Assembly (NCBI GenBank): GCA_016716305.1
Contig: JADJWP010000002.1
Coordinates: 2,044,501 to 2,108,500, forward strand
DNA length: 64,000 bases
Direction: 5' to 3'
Source: Chloracidobacterium sp.
GTDB lineage: Bacteria; Acidobacteriota; Blastocatellia; Pyrinomonadales; Pyrinomonadaceae
A model generated the notes under the pieces. The model did not search any database. It saw only the letters and a list, made by a program, of their open reading frames with translations, and was not told the DNA's origin. Shown one piece after another: positions 15,564-25,146 of the stretch. Each line of letters begins with the position of its first letter. The first letter of the stretch is position 1. A program made the translations under genes and the position numbers.

Positions 15564-17702
15564 ATGGCTCTCACCAAAATAGAATTCGACAATCCGGAAG
15601 GCCTTTCGTTGGAACGTAAAGTGCGAATGCATGAAGCGCGCGAGGCGATCATCGAGCGCCTCGCCCGCGACCTTCCGGAGAGCATCGACATCGAGCGATT
15701 TCTGAACGTGGTCGTCTCCGAGATCGGCCGAATGCTCGAAGCCGACCGCTGCGATGTACTCCAGCTCGTCGGTGATAAGGAATTACGGATCAGCCACGAA
15801 TGGCGTCGCGATGATCGGATCCCGTCGAGCCAGGGCACCGTGATCCCGATCGATCGTAAACGGCTCTCCGAACAGTTCGATATCTCAAAGCCGATCCGGA
15901 TCAACGACACGGCCAGGACCAAAGATCCAACGCTGAAATTTTTTACCAAGGCCCTTGAGACGCGTTCACTGCTTATCATTCCGATATCGCTAAGCGGAAG
16001 CGTTATCGGTCTGCTCGGTCTTCACGATACGACCAAGCCGCGTGAATGGCTCGAAGAAGAGGTTCAGTTTCTCGAATCGATCGCCCGTCAGCTTGCGATC
16101 GGCTACCAATATACCCGCCTGTACGTCGCGCAGGAGCAGGAAACAAAACGCACGAACGCGCTGCTCGAGATAGCCAATACGCTCAATTCACACTCGGATT
16201 TTAACGAGGTCTCGGCCCGCGCTCTGGAACGCGCGATCAGCTTGGTCGGTGCCGACTATGGAGCGCTCGGCGTGATCGATCAGTCCGGGAAAAAGATCTC
16301 GCTCGCTTCGTTTAAGGCGGCCGAGGGCGTCACGCCGGGCCGTCTGCTTCGCATGGTCGAATCCCACGGTAAGTCGCTTAATATCGACACATTCCCCGCG
16401 GTCGCTGAACTGATCCGCGACGGCAAAACGATGTCTTTGACCGATACGTCGCTGCCCCTGACGATAAGACTCATCTTCAACAAAACGCTTGGCGGCAAGG
16501 CCGCTCTCTTGACGCCGGTTCGCGTCGGCGGCACGACCTTTGGCCTGCTCGGCTTCGTTTGGAGCGATCAGATCACATTCGAGGAACACGATGTCGCATT
16601 GGTCGAGGGCATCGCCGACCAAATAGGAACCGCACTCGAACGCGACCAACTCTCGGCCGAGGTGATGAGGCTCAAGAGCGAACTGCACCAACGGCAAAGC
16701 GAGATCATCGGCCAGGCACCGGCGATCCGGCGGGCGATCGAATTGGCGATCAACGTCGCCGATGCGAACACGACCGTTCTGATACAAGGCGAATCGGGGA
16801 CGGGTAAGGAACTGCTGGCGAACCTGATCCATTTCAACTCAGGCCGCGAGGGCAAACCGTACATCAAGATCAATTGCGGAGCGATACCCGAGACTCTGCT
16901 CGAATCGGAGCTTTTTGGCCATGAGAAAGGTGCCTTCACCGACGCCCGTTCGCAGCGCAAAGGCCGCTTCGAAGAGGCCGATGGCGGAACGCTTTTTCTC
17001 GATGAGATCGGCGAGATGTCGATGCAGGCTCAGGTAAGGCTCCTGCGCGTGCTTCAGGACGGTGAATTTACCCGCGTCGGCGGCAAACAGGTGATCAAGT
17101 CCGACGTCCGTGTGATCGCGGCCAGCAATCTCGATCTCGATGCGGCGTCAAAGGACGGGCGTTTCCGCAGCGATCTCTATTACCGCTTGTCGGTCTTCCC
17201 GATCACGCTGCCGCCGCTCCGCGACCGGCCAGAAGACGTTCATCCGCTCGTGTTTCACTTTTTGGAGCGTTATAAAGAAAAGACCGGCCGCTTCATTTCA
17301 GGAATTTCGAAAGAGGCGTTGCGTGCGCTTGTGAGCTATGAATGGCCGGGCAACGTCCGCGAACTTGAAAATGCCATCGAGCGGGCGGTGATCATCGCCT
17401 CGGGTCGGCAGATCGAGCTTGACGACCTCCCTGAATCGATCAGCAAGCGGGCATTCGAGGCCTACGCCATCGTCCGGCAGGAGCGTGCAAAGGCCGCTGC
17501 CGACGGACGATCGATCGCGATCGAGCTCGAACTTCCTTCATCTATGGAAGAGATCGAGCAAAAGGTCATCGAAGCAATGCTTGAATATACCGAGGGCGAC
17601 AAATCGCGGGCGGCGCGCCTGCTTGATATCGGGCGTAAGACCCTTTATCGCAAATTGGAACAGTACGAGACCGGCGAACACGAAAAAGCGGGCAGCCTCT
17701 GA
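15564..17702 (+). CDS. Sigma54-interacting transcriptional activator, GAF-GAF-AAA+-Fis
   Basis: Cytoplasmic enhancer-binding protein of 712 residues. The order is two GAF sensor domains (about residues 40-185 and 200-360), an AAA+ domain with Walker A GESGTGKE (409-416) and Walker B TLFLDEIGE (Asp480, Glu481), and a C-terminal Fis-type helix-turn-helix (RAARLLDIGRKTLYRKLEQY). The sigma54-contact loop reads GAFTDA (456-461) instead of the usual GAFTGA. ATG 15564 is preferred over an upstream in-frame TTG at 15543. There is no receiver domain, so activity is presumably set by a small ligand or redox signal at the GAF domains. Target promoters are not obvious nearby. Confidence 0.93.
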   Translation: MALTKIEFDNPEGLSLERKVRMHEAREAIIERLARDLPESIDIERFLNVVVSEIGRMLEADRCDVLQLVGDKELRISHEWRRDDRIPSSQGTVIPIDRKRLSEQFDISKPIRINDTARTKDPTLKFFTKALETRSLLIIPISLSGSVIGLLGLHDTTKPREWLEEEVQFLESIARQLAIGYQYTRLYVAQEQETKRTNALLEIANTLNSHSDFNEVSARALERAISLVGADYGALGVIDQSGKKISLASFKAAEGVTPGRLLRMVESHGKSLNIDTFPAVAELIRDGKTMSLTDTSLPLTIRLIFNKTLGGKAALLTPVRVGGTTFGLLGFVWSDQITFEEHDVALVEGIADQIGTALERDQLSAEVMRLKSELHQRQSEIIGQAPAIRRAIELAINVADANTTVLIQGESGTGKELLANLIHFNSGREGKPYIKINCGAIPETLLESELFGHEKGAFTDARSQRKGRFEEADGGTLFLDEIGEMSMQAQVRLLRVLQDGEFTRVGGKQVIKSDVRVIAASNLDLDAASKDGRFRSDLYYRLSVFPITLPPLRDRPEDVHPLVFHFLERYKEKTGRFISGISKEALRALVSYEWPGNVRELENAIERAVIIASGRQIELDDLPESISKRAFEAYAIVRQERAKAAADGRSIAIELELPSSMEEIEQKVIEAMLEYTEGDKSRAARLLDIGRKTLYRKLEQYETGEHEKAGSL

Positions 17703-17797
17703 AGTTGTCGGTCACGGCAGGTGTCGTTCTCGGCCGTCCCGCTTAGGGGCCTGTAAAGTTTGCGATTCTTACCCGATTTCCTGTATCTTTATTTCAA

Positions 17798-18040
17798 ATG
17801 AGCCTTTCAGCAGCAAACGTTCAGCCCTTGGCGATAGATGTGATGTGCAGCGATGACGCGCTGCGCGTTGCGCTTGCTGACGGCCGCGCGATCTCGGTCC
17901 CGCTGGACTGGTTTCCGCGGCTGGAAAGCGCATCGCCCCGCGAGCGCAAGAATTGGCGGCTTATCGGCGGCGGGCTCGGCATCCGCTGGGAAGCTATCGA
18001 CGAGGACGTCTCGGTCGAAAATCTCCTGAGGCTCCGGTAG
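17798..18040 (+). CDS. DUF2442 family protein
   Basis: An 80-residue protein with the DUF2442 signature: ALRVALADGRAISVPLDWFPRL, then RKNWRLIGGGLGIRWEAIDEDVSVENLL. The family is widespread, often found beside toxin-antitoxin or DUF4160 genes, and its function is unknown. No DUF4160 partner is present here. A hairpin with a short T-run follows (18066-18089). Confidence 0.85.
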   Translation: MSLSAANVQPLAIDVMCSDDALRVALADGRAISVPLDWFPRLESASPRERKNWRLIGGGLGIRWEAIDEDVSVENLLRLR

Positions 18041-18065
18041 AGCGATCCAGAATATCAACATCGGC

Positions 18066-18089
18066 CCGCCCGCTTTGCCGGGCGGTTTT
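18066..18089 (+). terminator. Probable intrinsic terminator between DUF2442 gene and selB
   Basis: CCGCCCG (18066-18072) pairs with CGGGCGG (18079-18085) around CTTTGC, followed by TTTTG. The stem is GC-rich but the T-run is short, so termination may be partial. Confidence 0.55.
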
Positions 18090-18112
18090 GAGTTTACGGC
18101 TCGGGAAAAAAG

Positions 18113-20023
18113 ATGGATATCATCGTCGGAACAGCCGGACACATTGATCATGGTAAGACCGCGCTCGTTCGGGCGCTGACGGGAACCGACACGGATCGCC
18201 TGCCCGAAGAAAAAAAACGCGGCATAACCATCGACATCGGGTTTGCCGAGATGGAAACCGAAAATTTCCATTTCGGGTTTGTCGATGTGCCGGGCCACGA
18301 GCGTTTCGTCAAGAATATGCTCGCGGGCGCCAGCGGCATCGACCTTGTGCTGCTTGTCATCGCCGCTGACGAGGGCGTGATGCCGCAGACACGCGAGCAT
18401 TTCGAGATATGCCGCCTGCTCGGGCTGAAGCGCGGTATCGTTGTCCTGACGAAAAGCGATCTGGTCGACGACGAGACTCTTGAGCTTGCCCGTCTGGACG
18501 CCGCCGAACTCGTCGCCGGTTCGTTCCTTGAAAGTGCTCCGCTCGTTGCGGTAAGTTCGGTCAGCGGCAAGGGCGTCGACGAATTGAAAGCCGAGCTGAT
18601 GCATTCGGCAGCGCAATTTTCATCGCGAAGCAGTGCTCATGTTGGGTTACTCCCGATCGACCGGACGTTTACCGTAAAGGGGTTTGGCGCGGTCGTCACC
18701 GGCACGCTCGTTACCGGCGAGATCAGCGATGGAGCCGAGATGGAACTGCTGCCGTCTGGCAGGCGTGTTCGCGTACGCGGCCTGCAGACACACGGACGTC
18801 CGGTAAAGACCGCGCTTGCCGGACAGCGGACCGCCGTAAATATCGCCGGCATCGATCACAGCGAGGTTTCGCGGGGCATGCTGCTTGCCGAACCGGGTGT
18901 GATCTCCGCGACGCAGATCATCGATTCGGCGATCGAGATGCTCGAAAGCTCGCCGCGGCCGCTCCGCACGCGGCAGCGTGTTCGGGTTCACATCGGAACC
19001 GCCGAGGTGCTTGCACGCGTTCTTGTATTGAATGAAACGGGCGAGGTCGCCCCGGGCGAGAGCGGTTACGTTCAGCTTCGGCTCGAATCCGCTACTGCCT
19101 CTTATGCGGGCGAACGCTTCATAATCCGCAGCTATTCTCCGCAGCGGACCATCGGCGGCGGACAGGTCGTGATCCCGGTTGCGGTAAAACACCGGAAGCG
19201 GGATATTACAGAAACACGAGAGTTCCTGCGGAAGCTTTCATTGTCTTTCGATCAGAACGCCGCGTTTGTCCGGTTGATCGTCCTGGCTGCCGGCGCCAAG
19301 GGTGTTTCAGTCAGGCACCTTCGTTCGCAGACGGGCTGGACCGAAGCGATCACGAAGGCGTCGATCGCCGCGGCCGCCGATTCTATAGAGCAGATCGGAG
19401 ATCTCCTGATCGGTTCCGCCATCGTTTCAATGTTGATGTCCAACGCCGGATCGACGCTTGCCAGTTTTCATCAAAGCGAACCTCTCGCCGCCGGTATGCC
19501 GCGGGAAACGTTTCGCGAACAGGCGTTCGGCGAGATTCCGAACGAGCTGATCGACGCCGTCGTCGTCCGGCTGAACTCTGAAGGAATGATCGTCGCCGAG
19601 AAGGAACTCGTACGTTCGGCAGCGCACCGGACCGACCTTTCGCCCGATGAATCGGCATTCGCGAACCGTTTGCTCGCGACTCTGAAAGAAGCAAAGTTCG
19701 AACCGCCGAAGATCGACGAGGCGATCGCGGCTTCGCTCGGGAATCTGCGGCCAGCCGATGCGAAAAAACTCATCGTTTTGAAGCTGCGTTCGGGCGAGAT
19801 GATCAAGGTGACGGACGACCACTATTTCGCGGCATCGGCGATCGATGAGCTTAAAGCAGCGGTGAGGAGTTTTGCCGATACGAGCAGCGACCGCGTGATA
19901 GATGTCGCGAAGTTCAAAGAGATAGCCGGCGTCTCGCGAAAATATGCTATACCTTTGCTGGAGTATTTTGACCGTGAACGCGTAACGGTTCGGGCGGGCG
20001 ACAAGCGTGTGGTGCTGAAATGA
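18113..20023 (+). CDS. selB: Selenocysteine-specific translation elongation factor SelB
   Basis: GTPase that delivers Sec-tRNA(Sec) to ribosomes at UGA codons bearing a SECIS element. The 636-residue product has G1 GHIDHGKT (9-16), G3 DVPGHE (58-63) and G4 TKSD (113-116), then EF-Tu-like beta-barrels, and a C-terminal half with winged-helix repeats for SECIS binding (KFKEIAGVSRKYAIPLLEYF). It implies a selenocysteine-decoding organism, though selA, selD, selC and any obvious selenoprotein gene are absent from this window. Its stop overlaps the next gene's start (ATGA), coupling it to a DUF2071 gene and then folA. Confidence 0.95.
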   Translation: MDIIVGTAGHIDHGKTALVRALTGTDTDRLPEEKKRGITIDIGFAEMETENFHFGFVDVPGHERFVKNMLAGASGIDLVLLVIAADEGVMPQTREHFEICRLLGLKRGIVVLTKSDLVDDETLELARLDAAELVAGSFLESAPLVAVSSVSGKGVDELKAELMHSAAQFSSRSSAHVGLLPIDRTFTVKGFGAVVTGTLVTGEISDGAEMELLPSGRRVRVRGLQTHGRPVKTALAGQRTAVNIAGIDHSEVSRGMLLAEPGVISATQIIDSAIEMLESSPRPLRTRQRVRVHIGTAEVLARVLVLNETGEVAPGESGYVQLRLESATASYAGERFIIRSYSPQRTIGGGQVVIPVAVKHRKRDITETREFLRKLSLSFDQNAAFVRLIVLAAGAKGVSVRHLRSQTGWTEAITKASIAAAADSIEQIGDLLIGSAIVSMLMSNAGSTLASFHQSEPLAAGMPRETFREQAFGEIPNELIDAVVVRLNSEGMIVAEKELVRSAAHRTDLSPDESAFANRLLATLKEAKFEPPKIDEAIAASLGNLRPADAKKLIVLKLRSGEMIKVTDDHYFAASAIDELKAAVRSFADTSSDRVIDVAKFKEIAGVSRKYAIPLLEYFDRERVTVRAGDKRVVLK

Positions 20024-20724
20024 AAAAGTTTCTTACAGCCGAATGGCGCGACCTGATAATGGCGAACTACGAGGTTCCGCCCGAGCTTTTGGCTTCGCGT
20101 GTTCCCGCCGGAACCGCGCTCGATCTTCACGAAGGCAGGTGCTTCGTCAGCCTTGTCGGGTTTATGTTCCTCGACACGCGTGTGTTGGATTTCCTCGTGC
20201 CTTTTCACGTCAATTTCGAAGAGGTCAATCTCCGTTTTTATGTGCGTCGCGAGACGGAGGAAGAAGTTCGGCGCGGAGTCGTCTTTGTAAAGGAGATCGT
20301 GCCGCGGGCAGCGATAGCGATGATCGCCCGGCAGCTCTACGGCGAGCCCTACGAACGCTGGCGGATGTCGCACTTCCGCGACGCTTTGCACGTCCGATAC
20401 TCTTGGGAAAAAGGCGAATGCCGCAACACGATAAGCGTCGAGAGCGGCGCCAACCTCGGCGTACCGGGCGAGGGCTCGCACGAGGAGTTCATTATCGAAC
20501 ACTACTGGGGCTACACAAAACGCCGCGGCGGCAGGACGGACGAATACAAGGTCGGGCATCCTAAATGGGAGCTCTTCGAGGCGGGCAACCCGCATATCGA
20601 CGTCGATTTCGGCTGTACGTACGGCGATGAATTCGCGTTTTTGAATGACGAAAGACCGTACTCGGTCGTGCTTGCCAAGGGCTCTGACATCGCGGTCTAT
20701 AAGGGTGCGAAAATGAATATATGA
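20020..20724 (+). CDS. DUF2071 (YqjF-like) family protein
   Basis: A 234-residue cytoplasmic protein of the DUF2071/YqjF family: LTAEWRDLIMANYEVPPELL, FVSLVGFMFLDTRVL, EEVNLRFYVRR, RRGVVFVKEIVPRAAIAMIAR. Function is unknown. It is tied to selB upstream and the dihydrofolate reductase gene downstream by 4-bp ATGA overlaps at both ends, so the three are almost certainly one transcript. Confidence 0.88.
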   Translation: MKKFLTAEWRDLIMANYEVPPELLASRVPAGTALDLHEGRCFVSLVGFMFLDTRVLDFLVPFHVNFEEVNLRFYVRRETEEEVRRGVVFVKEIVPRAAIAMIARQLYGEPYERWRMSHFRDALHVRYSWEKGECRNTISVESGANLGVPGEGSHEEFIIEHYWGYTKRRGGRTDEYKVGHPKWELFEAGNPHIDVDFGCTYGDEFAFLNDERPYSVVLAKGSDIAVYKGAKMNI

Positions 20725-21200
20725 TCATCGGCATCGTAGCCATCGCAAAAAACCACGCTATCGGCAAGGGCGGAAAGCTGCCGTGGCATTATCCCGCCGA
20801 CCTTAGGTTCTTCAAGCAGGCAACGACTGGCAGCGCCGTCGTGATGGGGATGAACACGTGGGCTTCGATCGGGAAGCCTCTGCCCGACCGGCTCAATATC
20901 GTCCTCAGCCGAAGCGGAAATATCGAGGTTCAGCCGAGTGTCGTGCTGCTGAGAAGTAAGGAAGAGGTGATCGCTATTTCGGCCTACTTGAATTGTGACG
21001 TTTTCATCATCGGCGGTGCGAAAACATACGAGAGTTTTGCCGACGTGATCGATAAATGGATCGTCACCGAAGTACCGGAGACGATCGAGGACGCCGACGT
21101 TTTTATGCCGGCAAGTTTCACCGATGGGTTTGATGTTCAGGGCGAACTCGCGCTTGGCGAAGGCCTGATGGCGCGCATCTTTCAACGCCGGCCGAACTGA
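20721..21200 (+). CDS. folA: Dihydrofolate reductase
   Basis: Reduces dihydrofolate to tetrahydrofolate with NADPH. The 159-residue length is typical. MIIGIVAIAKNHAIGKGGKLPWH carries the substrate/cofactor loop with Trp22; Asp27 (PADLRFF) is the active-site acid; VVMGMNTWASIGKPLP and VFIIGGAKTYESF are the NADPH-binding motifs. Start overlaps the DUF2071 stop (ATGA). No thymidylate synthase gene is adjacent. Confidence 0.95.
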   Translation: MIIGIVAIAKNHAIGKGGKLPWHYPADLRFFKQATTGSAVVMGMNTWASIGKPLPDRLNIVLSRSGNIEVQPSVVLLRSKEEVIAISAYLNCDVFIIGGAKTYESFADVIDKWIVTEVPETIEDADVFMPASFTDGFDVQGELALGEGLMARIFQRRPN

Positions 21201-21242
21201 TGTAGAATCATCGCAATTCATCGATAGGAGGGGAACGCCAAT

Positions 21243-21545
21243 ATGATGGGTGGAAGAAGCTGGGACGATTGGATCGAGGAATACGCCGACGGCCATCAGC
21301 ATCCCGTAAATCGGCTGACGCATAGCTTCGGTATTCCGATGATCGCGGTCTCGATATTGATGATACCGGTTTGCTTTTTCGTCAGCGGGCTTTGGATGTT
21401 TGCATTGGGCCTGTTCATAGTTGGGTGGATACTGCAGTTCATCGGGCATTATTTCGAAGGCAAGCCGCCCGAGTTCTTTAAAGATTGGCGTTTTCTTTTC
21501 GTCGGCCTTCGATGGTGGTTCAAGAAAGTGGTCGGCGTGAAGTGA
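21243..21545 (+). CDS. DUF962 / Mpo1-like membrane protein
   Basis: A 100-residue membrane protein of the DUF962/Mpo1-like family. Visible hallmarks are HQHPVNRLTHSFGIP with the conserved His residues, two membrane helices (about 33-70), and the C-terminal FIGHYFEGKPPEF. Yeast Mpo1 is an iron-dependent alpha-oxygenase of 2-hydroxy fatty acids; whether bacterial members do this is uncertain. A strong ribosome binding site (AGGAGGGG) precedes ATG 21243. Confidence 0.88.
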   Translation: MMGGRSWDDWIEEYADGHQHPVNRLTHSFGIPMIAVSILMIPVCFFVSGLWMFALGLFIVGWILQFIGHYFEGKPPEFFKDWRFLFVGLRWWFKKVVGVK

Positions 21546-21588
21546 GCTTCATAATAAGTGATACCCAGGAATTGACGATCTCTTCTAA

Positions 21589-21619
21589 TAGCTGTTGGCT
21601 GATCGCTGACAGCTAATTT
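21589..21619 (+). terminator. Hairpin with T-run after the DUF962 gene
   Basis: TAGCTGT (21589-21595) and ACAGCTA (21609-21615) form a 7-bp stem with a 13-nt loop, followed by ATTTTG. It lies between the DUF962 gene and the FGGY kinase start and may separate the transcripts. Confidence 0.45.
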
Positions 21620-21627
21620 TGTTTCCG

Positions 21628-23112
21628 GTGAAAAAAGAACTCATCTTAGGACTGGATATCGGCTCGTCGAGCGTTCGTGGGGCTTTGTTTGAACCGTCAG
21701 GCAAGATCGTGCCGAAGACACTGGTGCGCGACCAACGAATGTTGACCGCAACACGCGATGGCGGTGCCGAGATCGATGCGGACAAGGCGTTTCGCCAGGT
21801 TATTGCAACGATCGACGCTGTCTTCTCACGCGCGGCCCACAGCAACGCGACCATCACCACGGTTGCGTCGTGCACATTTTGGCACAGCTTGATGGGCATC
21901 GATGATTACGGAAAGCCGACCACGCCCGTCTACGGTTGGGCCGACAACCGCAGCCGCGGTCTGGTTGAACCCCTGCGAAAACGGTTCAACGAATCTGAAA
22001 CACACAACCGGACCGGTGTCCGCTTTCATTCCAGCTTTTGGCCCGCAAAGCTGCTCTGGATAAGAAAAAGGCAGCCGGAAACCTGGGCACGAACGGCCAG
22101 GTGGATGTCTTTCGGCGACTATGTTTCACTCAAGCTATTTGGACAAATTGTTACAGGCGTTTCGATGGCTTCCGGGACCGGGATCTTTGACCTGAGGAAG
22201 TGTGAATGGGACGCGGATCTGCTTGAATATCTAAAGATCACTTCCCGAAGACTGCCGCCGGTTGCCTCACCGAGCGACGATCTCACACTCAAACTCACAT
22301 CGAAATGGCAGAAGCATTGGCCGCGACTTTCAAATGCTGAATGGAAGCTGCCCGTAGCCGACGGCGTGGCCAGCAATATCGGGTCGGGATGCATCAACGA
22401 AACGAAAGCGGCGTTGATGATCGGTACATCGGGGGCGTTGCGCGTTGTTTACAGAGGCGATCCGCCAAAGAAGATCCCGAGCGGGCTCTGGTGCTACCGC
22501 GTCGACCGCGAGCGTGTGGTCGTAGGCGGAGCTCTCTCGGATGGCGGCGGCCTATACGATCGGCTGAAGCAGATCCTTCGGGTCGATATGTCCGATGCGG
22601 CGATCGGCAAGGAAATGGCACGCCGCGGCGCCGATGCTCACGGCCTGACCTTGATGCCTTTCTTCGCGGGCGAACGCAGCACCGGCTATAACGAGAATGG
22701 GGCCGGCTCGATCCACGGCCTGACGATGGCTCATGATGCGGTCGACATATTGCAGGCCGCAATGGAATCGGTCGCCTACCGGTTTGCAGGTATTCTCGAT
22801 CAGCTCAGGTCGGTCTTTCCCAAACTTGACGTCGTGGCATCAGGCGGAGCGTTGAACGCTTCACCGGTCTGGGCTCAGATCATCGCAGACGTTCTTGGCC
22901 GCGATATTCTGATAACAAATGAACCGGAAGCATCTTTACGCGGAGCCGTTTTGCTTGCGCTCAAGAACACTGGCAAAATAGACCTTACCGACACGTTTTC
23001 AGCAGCAAAGACTAAGACAATTTCGTTTCATCCTGAGTGCCACGCGATCTATAGAACGGCGAGGAAACGTCACCAAGGTGTTTACGAAGCAACCCAAAGA
23101 TCCGATCCATGA
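21628..23112 (+). CDS. FGGY-family carbohydrate kinase (gluconokinase-like)
   Basis: ATP-dependent sugar kinase of the FGGY family. The N-terminal phosphate loop is LGLDIGSSSVRGALF; later motifs include YGWADNRS, ASGTGIFDL and the C-terminal ASGGALNASPVWAQIIADVLG. Length (about 495 residues) is standard. There is no ATG at the N-terminus; GTG 21628 (VKKELILGLD) is taken, with TTG 21619 possible. Its stop overlaps the transketolase start (ATGA), implying coupling and a role feeding the pentose phosphate pathway, for example gluconate or a pentulose. The exact sugar cannot be read. Confidence 0.85.
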   Translation: MKKELILGLDIGSSSVRGALFEPSGKIVPKTLVRDQRMLTATRDGGAEIDADKAFRQVIATIDAVFSRAAHSNATITTVASCTFWHSLMGIDDYGKPTTPVYGWADNRSRGLVEPLRKRFNESETHNRTGVRFHSSFWPAKLLWIRKRQPETWARTARWMSFGDYVSLKLFGQIVTGVSMASGTGIFDLRKCEWDADLLEYLKITSRRLPPVASPSDDLTLKLTSKWQKHWPRLSNAEWKLPVADGVASNIGSGCINETKAALMIGTSGALRVVYRGDPPKKIPSGLWCYRVDRERVVVGGALSDGGGLYDRLKQILRVDMSDAAIGKEMARRGADAHGLTLMPFFAGERSTGYNENGAGSIHGLTMAHDAVDILQAAMESVAYRFAGILDQLRSVFPKLDVVASGGALNASPVWAQIIADVLGRDILITNEPEASLRGAVLLALKNTGKIDLTDTFSAAKTKTISFHPECHAIYRTARKRHQGVYEATQRSDP

Positions 23113-25142
23113 CAACCGCGACCAAACCGACCAAAAAGATCAATATCGGCACACTTTGCATCAATACCATCCGCACGCTTTCTTTGGACGCGATCCAGAA
23201 GGCGAATTCGGGGCATCCGGGCCTGCCGCTTGGGATGGCACCAGCTGCGTATGTACTGTGGACGAAATTCCTGCGCCACAATCCAAAGAACCCCAAGTGG
23301 TTTGGCCGCGACCGGTTTCTGCTTTCCGCCGGCCATGGTTCGATGCTGATCTACTCGCTGCTTCACCTGACGGGCTACGATCTCAGGCTTGATGAGATCA
23401 AAAATTTTCGCCAGCTGCATTCGCGTACGCCTGGGCATCCTGAGAATTTCCTTACGCCGGGCGTCGAGATAACGACCGGCCCGCTCGGGCAAGGATTTGC
23501 CAACGGCGTCGGCATGGCGATGGCTCAGGCTCATCTCGCTGCCAGGTTCAACAAACCCGGCTACAAGCTGATCGACGGTCACATTTACGGCATCGTTTCA
23601 GATGGCGATCTGATGGAAGGCGTAAGCTACGAGGCCGCTTCAATGGCCGGACATTTGAAGCTCGGTAGCTTGATCTACCTTTATGACGACAACCGCATCA
23701 CGATCGACGGTTCGACCGATCTCGCGTTTTCCGAGGACGTCACGAAACGTTTCGAATCGTGCGGCTGGGCGGTCTCGACGGTCGAGGACGGCAACGATAT
23801 CAAGGCGATCGAGGCTGCCATCCGCGCCGCAAAGAAAATAAAGGACAAGCCGAAACTCATCCGCGTAAAGACCATCATCGGGTTCGGTATGCCGAAGCAG
23901 GGTACTTCGAAAGCACACTCGGACGCGCCCGGCGCCGACGCCGTGAAGGAGACCAAACGCAACCTTGGCTGGCCCGAGAACAAGAGCTTTTTCATTCCAA
24001 AAGAAGCCCTCGCACATTTTCGTTTGGCCGTGAAAACTGGTGCCGCACTCGAAAAAGACTGGAATGCGGCGCTCAAAAAATATGAGAAGGCACACCCATC
24101 GCTCGCCGCTGAATTTTCGAGCCGTATCGGCCGAAATCTACCGGACGGATGGGAATCGGCCCTGCCGAATTTCGACGGTGTCGAGGCCAAGGCAACGCGT
24201 GCCTATAGCGGCGACGTGATAAACGCTATCGCCGCGACGATCCCTGCGATGATCGGCGGCTCGGCCGACCTTTCGCCATCGAACAACACGGTGATCAAGG
24301 CGTCTGCCGATTTCCAGGCCGGGCAGTACGGCAGCCGCAACATACACTTTGGCGTCCGCGAACACGCGATGGGTTCGACGATGAACGGCATGGCGCTTTA
24401 CGGCGGCGTCATCCCGTTCGGCGGTACGTTTCAGACGTTTTCAGATTATATGCGGCCCGCTATCCGGCTTGCCGCTCTTTCGCACATTCAGGTCATTTAC
24501 GTGTTCACGCACGATTCGATCGGGCTCGGCGAAGACGGCCCGACGCACCAATCTGTCGAGCACATTGCGGCGATGCGCGCGATCCCGAATCTTGCCGTCA
24601 TTCGTCCCTGCGATGCACACGAGACCCGCGAAGCCTGGCGTGCCGCGCTCAAGCGCACGAATGCGCCGACCGCATTCGCCTATTCGCGGCAAAAGGTCGC
24701 CTTGATCGACCGGAGGGAATTTGCCGGGGCCGACGGCCTCCACAAAGGCGCGTATGTTCTCGCCGAGGCCGCGGACAAGGCCGGCAAAAAGGCCGAACCA
24801 AAGCTGATCCTCATCGCGACCGGTTCCGAGGTCGGCCTTGCGCTCGAGGCCCGCGAAAAATTGAATGCCGCCGGCACACCGACCCGCGTCGTTTCAATGC
24901 CCTGCTGGGAGTTCTTTGATGACCAATCTGCCAAATACAAAGAATCGGTCCTGCCCGCAAAAGTAAAGGCCCGCCTCGCCATCGAAGCCGGCGTCTCACT
25001 CGGTTGGTACAAATACATCGGCGACCACGGCGATACGCTGACCGTCGACCGCTTCGGCGCCTCAGCTCCGGCGGAAGATGTTTTTCGAGATTACGGGTTT
25101 ACTGTCGAGAATGTCGTTAAGCTGGCAAAGAAATTGAAGTAG
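23109..25142 (+). CDS. tkt: Transketolase
   Basis: Thiamine-diphosphate enzyme transferring two-carbon units between ketoses and aldoses in the pentose phosphate pathway. The 677-residue protein has the family N-terminus (ANSGHPGLPLGMAPAAYVLW), the GHGSMLIYSLLHLTGY loop, the ThDP-binding segment SDGDLMEGVSYEAASMAGHL, and the pyrimidine domain FGVREHAMGSTMNG followed by FTHDSIGLGEDGPTHQ. Complete and ordinary. It is translationally coupled to the upstream FGGY kinase. Confidence 0.96.
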   Translation: MTTATKPTKKINIGTLCINTIRTLSLDAIQKANSGHPGLPLGMAPAAYVLWTKFLRHNPKNPKWFGRDRFLLSAGHGSMLIYSLLHLTGYDLRLDEIKNFRQLHSRTPGHPENFLTPGVEITTGPLGQGFANGVGMAMAQAHLAARFNKPGYKLIDGHIYGIVSDGDLMEGVSYEAASMAGHLKLGSLIYLYDDNRITIDGSTDLAFSEDVTKRFESCGWAVSTVEDGNDIKAIEAAIRAAKKIKDKPKLIRVKTIIGFGMPKQGTSKAHSDAPGADAVKETKRNLGWPENKSFFIPKEALAHFRLAVKTGAALEKDWNAALKKYEKAHPSLAAEFSSRIGRNLPDGWESALPNFDGVEAKATRAYSGDVINAIAATIPAMIGGSADLSPSNNTVIKASADFQAGQYGSRNIHFGVREHAMGSTMNGMALYGGVIPFGGTFQTFSDYMRPAIRLAALSHIQVIYVFTHDSIGLGEDGPTHQSVEHIAAMRAIPNLAVIRPCDAHETREAWRAALKRTNAPTAFAYSRQKVALIDRREFAGADGLHKGAYVLAEAADKAGKKAEPKLILIATGSEVGLALEAREKLNAAGTPTRVVSMPCWEFFDDQSAKYKESVLPAKVKARLAIEAGVSLGWYKYIGDHGDTLTVDRFGASAPAEDVFRDYGFTVENVVKLAKKLK

Positions 25143-25146
25143 TTAT

